Of a stretch of 40,073 nucleotides of DNA, positions 1-6,508 are shown one piece after another. Below the pieces are notes generated by a model. It saw nothing but the letters and a program-made list of their open reading frames with translations. It did not search any database and was not told where the DNA came from. The stretch's first letter is position 1. Each line of letters starts with the position of its first letter. Source of the DNA: an uncultured Eubacteriales bacterium. GTDB taxonomy: Bacteria; Bacillota; Clostridia; Christensenellales; Aristaeellaceae. The position numbers and the translations under genes were made by a program. The DNA lies in contig UQNN01000020.1 of the NCBI GenBank assembly GCA_900542445.1, positions 1 to 40,073 on the forward strand. Direction: 5' to 3'.

Positions 1-19
1 AATGCTTTTTTTGCACCAA

Positions 20-56
20 AAAGGAGTTGCCTCTTTTTAGTGAGACAACCCCTTTC
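20..56 (-). terminator. Hairpin with T-run, probable terminator
   Basis: Two arms of about 12 bases, AAAGGAGTTGCC and the near-complement ending in AACCCCTTT, flank an eight-base loop. Read on the minus strand the stem is followed by TTTTT, the form of an intrinsic terminator. It could end the minus-strand phospholipase transcript, although the 200 bp distance is long. It could also belong to a gene left of the window. Confidence 0.5.
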
Positions 57-268
57 AGCAAATGAAAGAATAGCTGAATTTCTTGATTTTGCTATTCAAG
101 ATAAGTTTGCTTATGTCAACAAGCTGGAGCGACCTCAGGCCGCTTTTTATATGGAAAATTGCAGCAAATTCAGCCGCGTGCGCCGAAGATGGATTTTTTT
201 TACAAACGTTGGCGGAAGTGGGAGCGGCCTCACGTCGCTTTTTACGCGTTTGAAATTCAAAAATCCGC
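57..268. other. AT-rich non-coding edge with two terminator-like hairpins
   Basis: I see no convincing gene here. An open frame starting at a GTG near position 40 has no ribosome binding site, is unlike any family I know and runs into the antisense of the phospholipase. The first half is clearly more AT-rich than the rest of the window. Two similar short units ending in CGCTTTTTA occur at about 128-150 and 212-243. The first forms AGCG-CCT/AGG-CGCT followed by Ts, so they may be decayed plus-strand terminators of a gene to the left. Confidence 0.45.
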
Positions 269-1564
269 TCAAAGAATCTCTTTCAGCGTCAGCGCGCAGA
301 GCATTTCGCGCGGGAACGCGCTCAGTGTCCGCAGCGCCAGCGGGGAGAACGAGCCTTCGCGCATCAGCAGATGATACAGACAGGAGATGACCAGCTTGCG
401 GTCAATTTGCGGCTTGGCAAAGAGCACGCCCACCCGGCCGCCGAGCAGCGAACCGAGCATCGATTCCGCCTTTTCAAGCGGCAGACGCGCGTGCAGCTCG
501 TCGCGAAGCGCGGCAAATGTCAACACCTGAGCCGGGTTGACCTCCGCAATCTGCGCGCAAAGCTCACAGCCGCGGAGCAGATAATCGATGCAGTCGGCCT
601 TTTCCGGCAAATCTTCTTCCAGCAGAGAGAAGAACGGCGCGCCGATTTCCCGCGTGCGCGTGAGGGCGTTGGAATGGCACATCGAGGTTTCCAGCTGTGT
701 CAGATGGATGACGTAGTCCTGTGCGCGGGCGTAGAGTGCCTGCGCGTCTACCGCGTCGAACGAATAGGACACGCCGCGCATGCGGCCGAACGCGCGCATC
801 ACGTCGTTGTAGCCGAGTATGCGGTTGCGCGCGGAAAGCGCGCTGTCCAGCGTCAACAGGCCGCCGAGCGGCTGAGACGTGCGGATGTAGGTGATGTTCG
901 GCCTGCGGTCGTACTGCGTGTGCGAGCGGTGCTTGCCGATGTCGATGGCGACGATATCCCGCGCGCCGCTGCGCACGGCCATTTCCACGGGCGTGTTGTC
1001 GCAGAAACCGCCGTCGATGTAGCGGTCGCCGCCGACCTGCTTCATCGGGAAAATCGGGAAACAGGAGGCACTGGCCATCAGCCAGTCGATCAAAGAGCCG
1101 GTTTCCATCTCCTCAAGCCGCTTTTCCACCATCGCCAGCGACGGAAAGCGCGTGGTGACGATCCCCAGATGCACGCCGCTGCGGCGGATTTTGTCTTCGT
1201 CGATCAGCTTATGCAGAATGTCCATCAGCGGAGAAACGTCCACGCCTTTTTTCTGCGCATAGCGGGTGATAAATTCGAGCAGCTTTTCCGGATGATCGAA
1301 GATATTTTCCGCGTCGTCCGCGATGGCGAGGCTCTCTTCGCTGACCACGTCGCTCAGGCGGATGTTATCCCAAAGCGCTGCTGCCGCGTCCATGCTTCCC
1401 TGCGCATACATGGCCGCATGCAGCGCGCCGACCGATGTGCCGAAGACGCTGCCGGCCTTGATGCCCAGCTCGTCCAGCGCGGCAATAGCGCCGACTTCGT
1501 AAGCGCCTTTCGCACCGCCGCCGCCCAGCACGAGCGCCGTTTCGGAAGGAACGAGCGCGCGCAT
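269..1564 (-). CDS. Patatin-like phospholipase family protein
   Basis: This 431-residue protein carries the patatin hydrolase fold at its N-terminus. It shows the glycine-rich oxyanion loop GGGGAKGA (residues 14-21), the nucleophile elbow GTSVG with Ser44, and the DGG motif with Asp184 that completes the Ser-Asp dyad. Members of this family (bacterial RssA/YchK-like proteins) hydrolyse acyl esters of lipids; the true substrate here is unknown. Residues after about 270 form a helical C-terminal extension that I cannot assign. There is no signal peptide, so a cytoplasmic or membrane-peripheral site is likely. The ATG is chosen because it overlaps the TGA stop of the upstream kinase-like gene, indicating translational coupling, and because the homologous part starts only a few residues later. 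Family assignment is firm, biological role is not. Confidence 0.88.
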   Translation of the reverse strand: MRALVPSETALVLGGGGAKGAYEVGAIAALDELGIKAGSVFGTSVGALHAAMYAQGSMDAAAALWDNIRLSDVVSEESLAIADDAENIFDHPEKLLEFITRYAQKKGVDVSPLMDILHKLIDEDKIRRSGVHLGIVTTRFPSLAMVEKRLEEMETGSLIDWLMASASCFPIFPMKQVGGDRYIDGGFCDNTPVEMAVRSGARDIVAIDIGKHRSHTQYDRRPNITYIRTSQPLGGLLTLDSALSARNRILGYNDVMRAFGRMRGVSYSFDAVDAQALYARAQDYVIHLTQLETSMCHSNALTRTREIGAPFFSLLEEDLPEKADCIDYLLRGCELCAQIAEVNPAQVLTFAALRDELHARLPLEKAESMLGSLLGGRVGVLFAKPQIDRKLVISCLYHLLMREGSFSPLALRTLSAFPREMLCALTLKEIL

Positions 1565-2187
1565 CAGGCGCGAACCTCGATTTTCGCCATGGCGGTGAGC
1601 ATTTCGGCGGTCTTCTCGATGCCCATCAGCGCGGAGTTGATGCAGATATCGTAATTCTGCGCTTTGCCCCACTTCTGATCCGTATAGCGGAAGTAATGGT
1701 TGCCGCGCTCCTTGTCGGACGTGGTGATGGCCTTGAGCGCTTCCGCTTCGCTGAGGTTGCGGCGCGCCATGATTCGGTTGACGCGCGTTTCACGCGGCGC
1801 ATAGACAAAGACGTTGATGGTGTTGTCGCGTCCGGCGAGGATATAGTCCGCGCAGCGGCCGACGATGACGGCGCTTTCCTTCGCGGCAATATCGCGGATG
1901 ACCTGCGCTTCGGAGATGAAGATCGATTCGCTCAGCGGCAGATACTGGCTGGAGAAGAAGCCGCTGGAATAGGCCGCGCTGGCGGCGAGATTCTGCATGA
2001 AACCGTTGCGCACGCGCTGTTCGTTGTTGGCGATGAATTCATCGGACAGGCCGCTCTTCTGCGCGGCCAGGGTGATGAGCTTTTTATCATAATAAGCGAT
2101 GCCGAGTGTTTTGGCGACCAGCTCGCCGATTTGGCGGCCGCCGCTGCCATATTCACGACCGATGGTGATGATTAAAGGATTACGCAT
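1564..2187 (-). CDS. Cytidylate kinase-like family protein
   Basis: This 207-residue P-loop protein begins with IITIGREYGSGGRQIGE. That is the nucleotide-binding loop typical of the cytidylate kinase-like family (AAK-type, Pfam Cytidylate_kin2), which is distinct from genuine Cmk. Family members are presumed nucleotide or small-molecule kinases, mostly uncharacterised. The middle contains a VIVGRCADYIL segment and an Arg-rich lid (RETRVNRIMARR), both usual for this family. The start is the ATG at 2187, preceded by a GAGGAGGT ribosome binding site. It is the first gene of a two-gene operon and overlaps the phospholipase start. A good sigma-A promoter lies 30-60 bases upstream. Confidence 0.85.
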   Translation of the reverse strand: MRNPLIITIGREYGSGGRQIGELVAKTLGIAYYDKKLITLAAQKSGLSDEFIANNEQRVRNGFMQNLAASAAYSSGFFSSQYLPLSESIFISEAQVIRDIAAKESAVIVGRCADYILAGRDNTINVFVYAPRETRVNRIMARRNLSEAEALKAITTSDKERGNHYFRYTDQKWGKAQNYDICINSALMGIEKTAEMLTAMAKIEVRA

Positions 2188-2220
2188 ACAGATGACCTCC
2201 TCATCCTGTTTGTTGTCTAT

Positions 2221-2250
2221 ATTATAACACATTCGCAAAGCGGGGGACAA
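2221..2250 (-). promoter_or_regulatory. Sigma-A promoter of the kinase-like/phospholipase operon
   Basis: On the minus strand a perfect -10 box TATAAT (2221-2226) lies 18 bases downstream of TTGTCC (2245-2250). The predicted transcript starts about 25 bases before the start codon at 2187 and includes the GAGGAGGT site. Confidence 0.7.
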
Positions 2251-2260
2251 ATCTTTTTTG

Positions 2261-2333
2261 CGCCTTCCGTCACGACTTCGTCGTGCCGCCTCTCTCTAAG
2301 AGGAAGCCGTCGAGCGAAGCGGGACGGAAGGCG
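2261..2333. repeat. Palindromic cloverleaf-like repeat, copy 1
   Basis: An outer stem of 11 perfectly complementary bases (CGCCTTCCGTC at 2261-2271 with its complement at 2323-2333) encloses smaller hairpins. These include CACGAC-TTC-GTCGTG and CCTCT/AGAGG. The design (outer stem with CTTCC, a TTCG-type hairpin, a CCTC-rich hairpin) resembles the larger element at 20555-20667. It lies between two divergent promoters and is probably a REP/MITE-like repeat. Confidence 0.6.
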
Positions 2334-2340
2334 TTCGTAT

Positions 2341-2369
2341 TTGAACTTTGCCATGCCCTGTGCTACAAT
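2341..2369 (+). promoter_or_regulatory. Sigma-A promoter of the alanyl-tRNA editing gene
   Basis: TTGAAC (2341-2346) and TACAAT (2364-2369) are separated by 17 bases. The start codon follows 30 bases later after an AGGGAGG ribosome binding site. Confidence 0.75.
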
Positions 2370-2398
2370 AAGAAAAAACGACACAGGGAGGGTCGATC

Positions 2399-3541
2399 AT
2401 GACCGTCAGATTATACGACAGAGATGTGGATATGCTGGAATTTTCCGCCGTGGTGAAGACCTGCGAGCAGCGGGAAAAGGGCTATATCGTCACGCTGGAT
2501 CAAACGGCGTTTTTCCCGGAGGGAGGCGGACAGGGCGCGGATCACGGCACGCTGGGTGGCGTGCAGGTGCTCGACGCGCACGAGGCAAACGGCGAGGTGG
2601 AGCATCTGGTCAGCGGGCCGCTTGCGGTCGGCAGCGAGGTGCGCGGCCATGTGGACGCGGTGCGCCGGATGGACATGATGCAGCAGCACAGCGGCGAGCA
2701 CATGTTCTCCGGTCTGGTGCATGGGCTTTTCGGCTATGACAACGTGGGCTTTCACATCGGCACGGAGGCCGTGACGATGGATTTTAACGGCATGCTGACC
2801 GAAGCGGATGTGCGCCGTGTGGAACTGCTGGCGAACCAGGCCGTCTGGCGCGATCAGCCGGTGGAGGCGTTTGTGCCGTCCCGCGAAGAGCTGGCGAACA
2901 TCGAATACCGCAGTAAAAAAGAAATCGCCGGGGATGTGCGCATTGTCCACATTGAAGGCGTAGATACCTGCGCCTGCTGCGGCACGCATGTGCATACCAC
3001 CGGCTGTGTCGGTCAGATTAAGGTCATCGGCGTGCAAAAGTATAAGAGCGGCGTGCGGGTGTCCATCCTCTGCGGCCGCCGTGCGCTGGAATACGAAAAT
3101 GCGCTGTTTGATCAGGCGAAAGCCGCTGGACAGGCGCTCTCCGTGCCGACGGAGGAGCTTTCCGGCGTGGTGGAGCGGATGATCGGCGAGCGCGACCGCC
3201 TGCGTGCGCAGAGCGACGCGCTCGGCATGCGCATTTTTGAGCTGATGGCGCAGGAAGAGATGAAAAAGGAAATCCGAGTCGTGGCGTGCGACGCGCTTCC
3301 GGCTTCGCAGGCACGGAAGGCGGCGGGACAGCTGGCCGAAGGCGCAAAGCTGGCGCTGGTGCTCATTCCGCGCGAAGACGGCTGGAATTTTGCCCTGTCT
3401 TCCGAAACGGAGGACGTCCGCCCCGTCACCAAAGCGCTCTGCGCGGCGTTCGGCGGCAAGGGCGGCGGGCCGAAGGATATGACCCAGGGCGTTCTTTCCT
3501 CCGGTACAGAAGCGGAGATTCGGGCAGAGATTGAGGGGTGA
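2399..3541 (+). CDS. Alanyl-tRNA editing protein (AlaX-like, with DHHA1 domain)
   Basis: This 380-residue protein is a free-standing relative of the AlaRS editing domain. It hydrolyses mischarged Ser- or Gly-tRNA(Ala) in trans in characterised members. The zinc site is visible as HxxxH (His97 and His101 in QQHSGEHMFSG) and CxxxH (Cys193 and His197 in CACCGTH). The N-terminus has the DQTAFFPEGGGQ signature of the editing-domain barrel. A C-terminal DHHA1-like domain ends with the Gly-rich FGGKGGGPKDMTQG, so this is the long AlaX form. The start is the ATG after AGGGAGG. It is monocistronic, with its own promoter and a hairpin cluster downstream. Confidence 0.93.
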   Translation: MTVRLYDRDVDMLEFSAVVKTCEQREKGYIVTLDQTAFFPEGGGQGADHGTLGGVQVLDAHEANGEVEHLVSGPLAVGSEVRGHVDAVRRMDMMQQHSGEHMFSGLVHGLFGYDNVGFHIGTEAVTMDFNGMLTEADVRRVELLANQAVWRDQPVEAFVPSREELANIEYRSKKEIAGDVRIVHIEGVDTCACCGTHVHTTGCVGQIKVIGVQKYKSGVRVSILCGRRALEYENALFDQAKAAGQALSVPTEELSGVVERMIGERDRLRAQSDALGMRIFELMAQEEMKKEIRVVACDALPASQARKAAGQLAEGAKLALVLIPREDGWNFALSSETEDVRPVTKALCAAFGGKGGGPKDMTQGVLSSGTEAEIRAEIEG

Positions 3542-3554
3542 CGATGGGGCCGCC

Positions 3555-3712
3555 CCCATACCCCGCTGAGGGACAAGTTCCTCAAACTCCTTTCTTTGCT
3601 TCGCGCGGTTAGCCTAATGTTCAGCTAGATGGATTGCAAAGCAATTCATCTATATGGGGAGTGCCGGAACCTCAGGTTCCGGCTGGGGTTTGGGGCAAAG
3701 CCCCAACGTTTC
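3555..3712. repeat. Cluster of hairpins in a convergent intergenic region, including a terminator
   Basis: Three strong inverted repeats follow one another: an 11 bp stem with AAA loop (3627-3651, one G-T pair), a perfect 9 bp stem GCCGGAACC-TCA-GGTTCCGGC (3663-3683), and TTGGGGC-AAA-GCCCCAA (3690-3706). The last is followed by a T-rich run and can end the editing-gene transcript. A weaker GAGG/CCTC hairpin lies near 3562-3577. The modular hairpin string between convergent genes looks like a dispersed repeat rather than a single terminator. Confidence 0.6.
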
Positions 3713-3715
3713 TTT

Positions 3716-4042
3716 TTATCCCGGACACGCGATTTCAAGCACCTGCTCGATCATCTTGTGGAAAAGCTGTGCTTCGATTGTGTCGGCGGCGCGGTAATAG
3801 ACCTCTTTGCCCTCGCGGCGGGAAACAATCAGTCCCGCCGCGCGCAGCGGGCGCAGATGGTGCGACAGCGCGGGCGAGGACATTTCCATGCACTCGGAAA
3901 GCTGAATGACGCATTTTTCACTGTGGCAGAGAATAAAGAACAGACGCACGCGCGTCGGATCGCTCAAATACTTGAAAAGCTGCGCGGCCGTCTGAAAGGA
4001 CGCGGTATCCTGCGGCGCGGGATGCAGATGATGCTCGCTCAT
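3716..4042 (-). CDS. ArsR/SmtB-family metal-responsive repressor
   Basis: This 108-residue protein is a winged-helix ArsR-family regulator. It has the FKYLSDPTRVRLFFIL entry, a recognition helix around SSPALSHHLRPLRAAGL, and a wing ending KEVYYRA. Metal-ligand candidates are the His-rich N-terminus (SEHHLH), two cysteines flanking the alpha-3 region (Cys in EKCVIQ and SECMEM) and acidic residues near the C-terminus. Such an arrangement fits Zn/Cd/Pb sensing, but the metal cannot be fixed from sequence. The gene has an AGGGAG ribosome binding site. It is divergent from a metallochaperone and P1B ATPase that it most likely represses, since its own promoter overlaps the operator-like motif in the shared region. 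Confidence 0.88.
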   Translation of the reverse strand: MSEHHLHPAPQDTASFQTAAQLFKYLSDPTRVRLFFILCHSEKCVIQLSECMEMSSPALSHHLRPLRAAGLIVSRREGKEVYYRAADTIEAQLFHKMIEQVLEIACPG

Positions 4043-4066
4043 AGACCGTTCTCCCTTGACTTGCGT

Positions 4067-4098
4067 TTTCGCCCAAACGGAAGGACCTTTCGCCCAAA
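4067..4098. repeat. Direct repeat of TTTCGCCCAAA at 21 bp period
   Basis: The 11-mer TTTCGCCCAAA occurs at 4067-4077 and again at 4088-4098, two helical turns apart, in the leader of the ArsR gene. It may be a protein site or a leader-RNA element; no function is known to me. Confidence 0.6.
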
Positions 4099-4121
4099 AG
4101 GAAAATGTTGCGAAAAAGGGC

Positions 4122-4183
4122 TTGCGTTTGCGGCTTAAACGTATTATACTACAGCCATATCAAATAAACAAGTGCTTAATCGA
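4122..4183. promoter_or_regulatory. Face-to-face promoters and operator of the metal-efflux module
   Basis: On the plus strand TTGCGT (4122-4127) and TATACT (4145-4150) are 17 bases apart and drive the metallochaperone. On the minus strand TTGTTT (complement of 4166-4171) and TATAAT (complement of 4143-4148), also 17 apart, drive arsR, so the two -10 boxes overlap. The motif TAAACAAGTGCTTAATCGA (4165-4183) covers the arsR -35 box and the plus-strand initiation region. It has the imperfect ATTAA-CA/TG-TTAAT symmetry of ArsR/SmtB operators. Bound repressor could therefore block both directions. Confidence 0.72.
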
Positions 4184-4220
4184 TAAATCATTGGGCCGAA
4201 CAGAAAGGAAGTCAACGAAG

Positions 4221-4442
4221 ATGAAAAAGAGCTATAAAATCGAAGTGGACTGCGCTAACTGCGCCAACCTGATGGAAGAAGCCACCCGCAAGACCGTCGG
4301 CGTCGCAAACGCGACCGTCAATTTCATGACCCAGAAGATGATCGTCGAATTCGCCGAAGGCGCGGACGCGAAGCGGGTCATGCAGGATGTGCTCAAGGCA
4401 TGCAAGAAGGTCGAGCCGGACTGCGAAATCGAACTGGACTAA
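4221..4442 (+). CDS. Free-standing HMA-domain metal-binding protein
   Basis: This 73-residue protein is a single heavy-metal-associated ferredoxin-like domain. It starts MKKSYKIEVDCANC with the CxxC metal site at Cys11 and Cys14. The DCANC form is typical of domains linked to Zn/Cd/Pb rather than Cu transport. The usual position of this domain is the N-terminus of the ATPase, but the neighbouring ATPase lacks it, so this gene appears to supply it in trans as a chaperone or regulatory subunit. The start is the ATG after AGAAAGGAAG. It ends before its own terminator-like hairpin, suggesting it is made in excess of the ATPase. Confidence 0.9.
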   Translation: MKKSYKIEVDCANCANLMEEATRKTVGVANATVNFMTQKMIVEFAEGADAKRVMQDVLKACKKVEPDCEIELD

Positions 4443-4458
4443 GCTTAAACGTTTTTCA

Positions 4459-4494
4459 GCGCCTCGTTTCAGACGGAATGAGGCGCAGTTTTTC
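4459..4494 (+). terminator. Terminator between metallochaperone and ATPase genes
   Basis: GCGCCTC (4459-4465) pairs with GAGGCGC (4480-4486) and is followed by AGTTTTT. It probably reduces read-through into the ATPase gene. Confidence 0.7.
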
Positions 4495-4504
4495 CGAAAA
4501 ACAT

Positions 4505-4523
4505 TAAACAGTTGCTTAATCGA
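4505..4523 (+). promoter_or_regulatory. Second copy of the ArsR-type operator motif
   Basis: TAAACAGTTGCTTAATCGA matches the motif at 4165-4183 in 17 of 19 positions. Within it, extended by one base, ATTAAACA-GT-TGCTTAAT is an 8-2-8 inverted repeat with one mismatch, the layout known for SmtB/CadC-type operators. It lies directly against the ribosome binding site of the ATPase gene. No clear promoter was found between terminator and motif, so it may act as a roadblock to read-through. Confidence 0.65.
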
Positions 4524-4536
4524 AGGAGATTGAATC

Positions 4537-6420
4537 ATGAACAAAAAGCAGAAAAAAATGCTCACACGCATTTTGATTGCTGCGGCGATGCTGATTGCGC
4601 TCAAGCTGATTCCGGTGACCGGCATTTTGCAGCTTGCGCTGTATCTGGTCGTTTATGGCATCATCGGCTACGACATTCTGAAAAAGGCGTGGAAGGGCAT
4701 TCTGAACCGTCAGGTGTTTGACGAAAACTTCCTGATGGCGGTCGCCACCATCGGCGCGTTTGCGCTGGCGATTTATGAGCGCAGCGGCGACTATGTGGAA
4801 GCCATTGCCGTTATGCTGTTTTATCAGATTGGCGAGCTGTTTCAGAGCTATGCGGTCGGCAAGAGCCGCCGCAACATCAGCGCGCTGATGGATATCCGCC
4901 CGGATTACGCGAATATCGAGCGCGACGGCCAGCTGGAAAAGGTCGCTCCGGACGAGGTGGAAATCGGCAGCGTGATCGTCGTGCAGCCGGGCGAAAAAGT
5001 GCCGCTGGACGGCGTGATTCTCTCCGGCACGTCCAGCCTGAACACCAGCGCGCTGACGGGCGAGAGCCTGCCCCGCGATGCGAAGGAAGGCGACGAGGTC
5101 ATCAGCGGCTGCATCAACATGACCGGCGTGCTGCGCATTCAGACGACGAAGGAATTCGGCGAGTCCACCGTCTCCAAAATTCTTGAACTGGTTGAGGATT
5201 CCAGCTCTCATAAGTCGAAATCCGAAGCCTTCATTTCCAAATTCGCCCGCGTATACACGCCTGCTGTCTGCTACAGCGCGCTGGCGCTGGCGATCCTGCC
5301 GCCCGTCGTGCGGCTGCTGACAGGCAATTCCGCTCAGTGGGGCGAGTGGATCTACCGCGCGCTGACGTTCCTGGTCATTTCCTGCCCCTGCGCGCTGGTT
5401 ATCAGCATTCCGCTCAGCTTCTTCGCGGGCATCGGCGGCGCCAGTAAGGAAGGCGTGCTCATCAAGGGGTCCAACTATCTGGAAACGCTGTCTCAGGTCA
5501 AGACGGTTGTTTTTGACAAAACCGGCACGCTGACGCAGGGCGTTTTTGAGGTCAGCGGCGTTCACCACAACGAGATGGAGGACGAGAAGCTGCTGGAATA
5601 TGCGGCGCTGGCTGAGTGCGCGTCTTCTCATCCCATCAGCAAGAGTTTGCAGCGCGCTTATGGTAAGGAGATTGACCGTGACCGCGTGAGCGACATTCAG
5701 GAGATCAGCGGCAAGGGCATTTCCGCCAAAGTGGACGGCCATGACGTGCTGGCGGGCAACAGCAAGCTGATGGAGCTGAACCGCATTGCGTTCATCGACT
5801 GCCACAGCGTCGGCACGATCATTCACATGGCCATTGACGGCGAGTATGCGGGCCATATCGTCATCTCCGACGTGGTGAAGCCGCACGCGAAGGAAGCCAT
5901 CGAGCGGCTCAAGCATTCCGGCGTGGAAAAGACGGTCATGCTCACTGGCGACACCCGGCGCGTGGCCGAACAGGTCGCCAAAGATTTGGGCGTGGACGAG
6001 GTGCACAGCGATCTGCTGCCTGCCGATAAGGTGGCGCAGGTGGAGAAGCTGCTCGCCGCGAAGGGCGACAGGGATAAGCTGGCGTTTGTCGGCGACGGCA
6101 TCAACGATGCGCCTGTGCTGAGCCGCGCGGATATCGGCATTGCGATGGGCGCGATGGGTTCGGATGCGGCCATCGAGGCGGCGGACGTCGTGCTGATGGA
6201 CGACGATCCGATGAAGATTGCGAAGGCCATCCGCATTTCCCGTAAGTGCATTGGCATCGTTTATCAGAATATCGTGTTCGCGCTGGTCGTCAAGTTCGCC
6301 TGCCTCGCGCTTGGCGCGCTGGGTATCGCGAATATGTGGGCCGCGATTTTCGCCGACGTTGGCGTGATGGTGCTGGCCGTGCTCAACGCGATTCGCGCGC
6401 TTCGGGTGCATAACCTGTAA
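4537..6420 (+). CDS. P1B-type heavy-metal ATPase (Zn/Cd/Pb exporter class)
   Basis: This 627-residue membrane ATPase exports divalent soft metals using ATP. It shows the actuator motif TGES (174-177), the transmembrane metal site CPC (283-285) in SCPCALVISIP, the phosphorylated Asp327 in DKTGTLT, the HP dipeptide (365-366) of P1B enzymes, and GDGINDAP from 519. The last membrane segment has ADVGVM followed by LNAIRALR, which matches the ZntA/CadA (P1B-2) class with a conserved Asp rather than the Cu class. The N-terminus goes straight into membrane helices without any HMA domain, which is instead encoded by the upstream gene. The start follows AAGGAG. Control by the divergent ArsR protein is likely. 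The specific metal is inferred from class. Confidence 0.93.
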   Translation: MNKKQKKMLTRILIAAAMLIALKLIPVTGILQLALYLVVYGIIGYDILKKAWKGILNRQVFDENFLMAVATIGAFALAIYERSGDYVEAIAVMLFYQIGELFQSYAVGKSRRNISALMDIRPDYANIERDGQLEKVAPDEVEIGSVIVVQPGEKVPLDGVILSGTSSLNTSALTGESLPRDAKEGDEVISGCINMTGVLRIQTTKEFGESTVSKILELVEDSSSHKSKSEAFISKFARVYTPAVCYSALALAILPPVVRLLTGNSAQWGEWIYRALTFLVISCPCALVISIPLSFFAGIGGASKEGVLIKGSNYLETLSQVKTVVFDKTGTLTQGVFEVSGVHHNEMEDEKLLEYAALAECASSHPISKSLQRAYGKEIDRDRVSDIQEISGKGISAKVDGHDVLAGNSKLMELNRIAFIDCHSVGTIIHMAIDGEYAGHIVISDVVKPHAKEAIERLKHSGVEKTVMLTGDTRRVAEQVAKDLGVDEVHSDLLPADKVAQVEKLLAAKGDRDKLAFVGDGINDAPVLSRADIGIAMGAMGSDAAIEAADVVLMDDDPMKIAKAIRISRKCIGIVYQNIVFALVVKFACLALGALGIANMWAAIFADVGVMVLAVLNAIRALRVHNL

Positions 6421-6434
6421 ATTGCATTTCAATG

Positions 6435-6475
6435 AAAAATGCTTCTTCTGCGAAAAAACAGAGGAAGCATTTTTT
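6435..6475. terminator. Bidirectional terminator between ATPase and AraC-type genes
   Basis: AAAAATGCTTC with TCTG pairs with CAGA and GAAGCATTTTT around a short loop. A-runs on one side and T-runs on the other make it usable from both convergent genes. Confidence 0.85.
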
Positions 6476-6508
6476 GATGATGATTCGCAGTATCGTTTCG
6501 GCTGCCTG

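Noticed and set aside
40..390. Open frame of 116 codons at the left edge
   Set aside because: GTG start without ribosome binding site, no family resemblance, and its second half is the antisense of the well-supported phospholipase gene.
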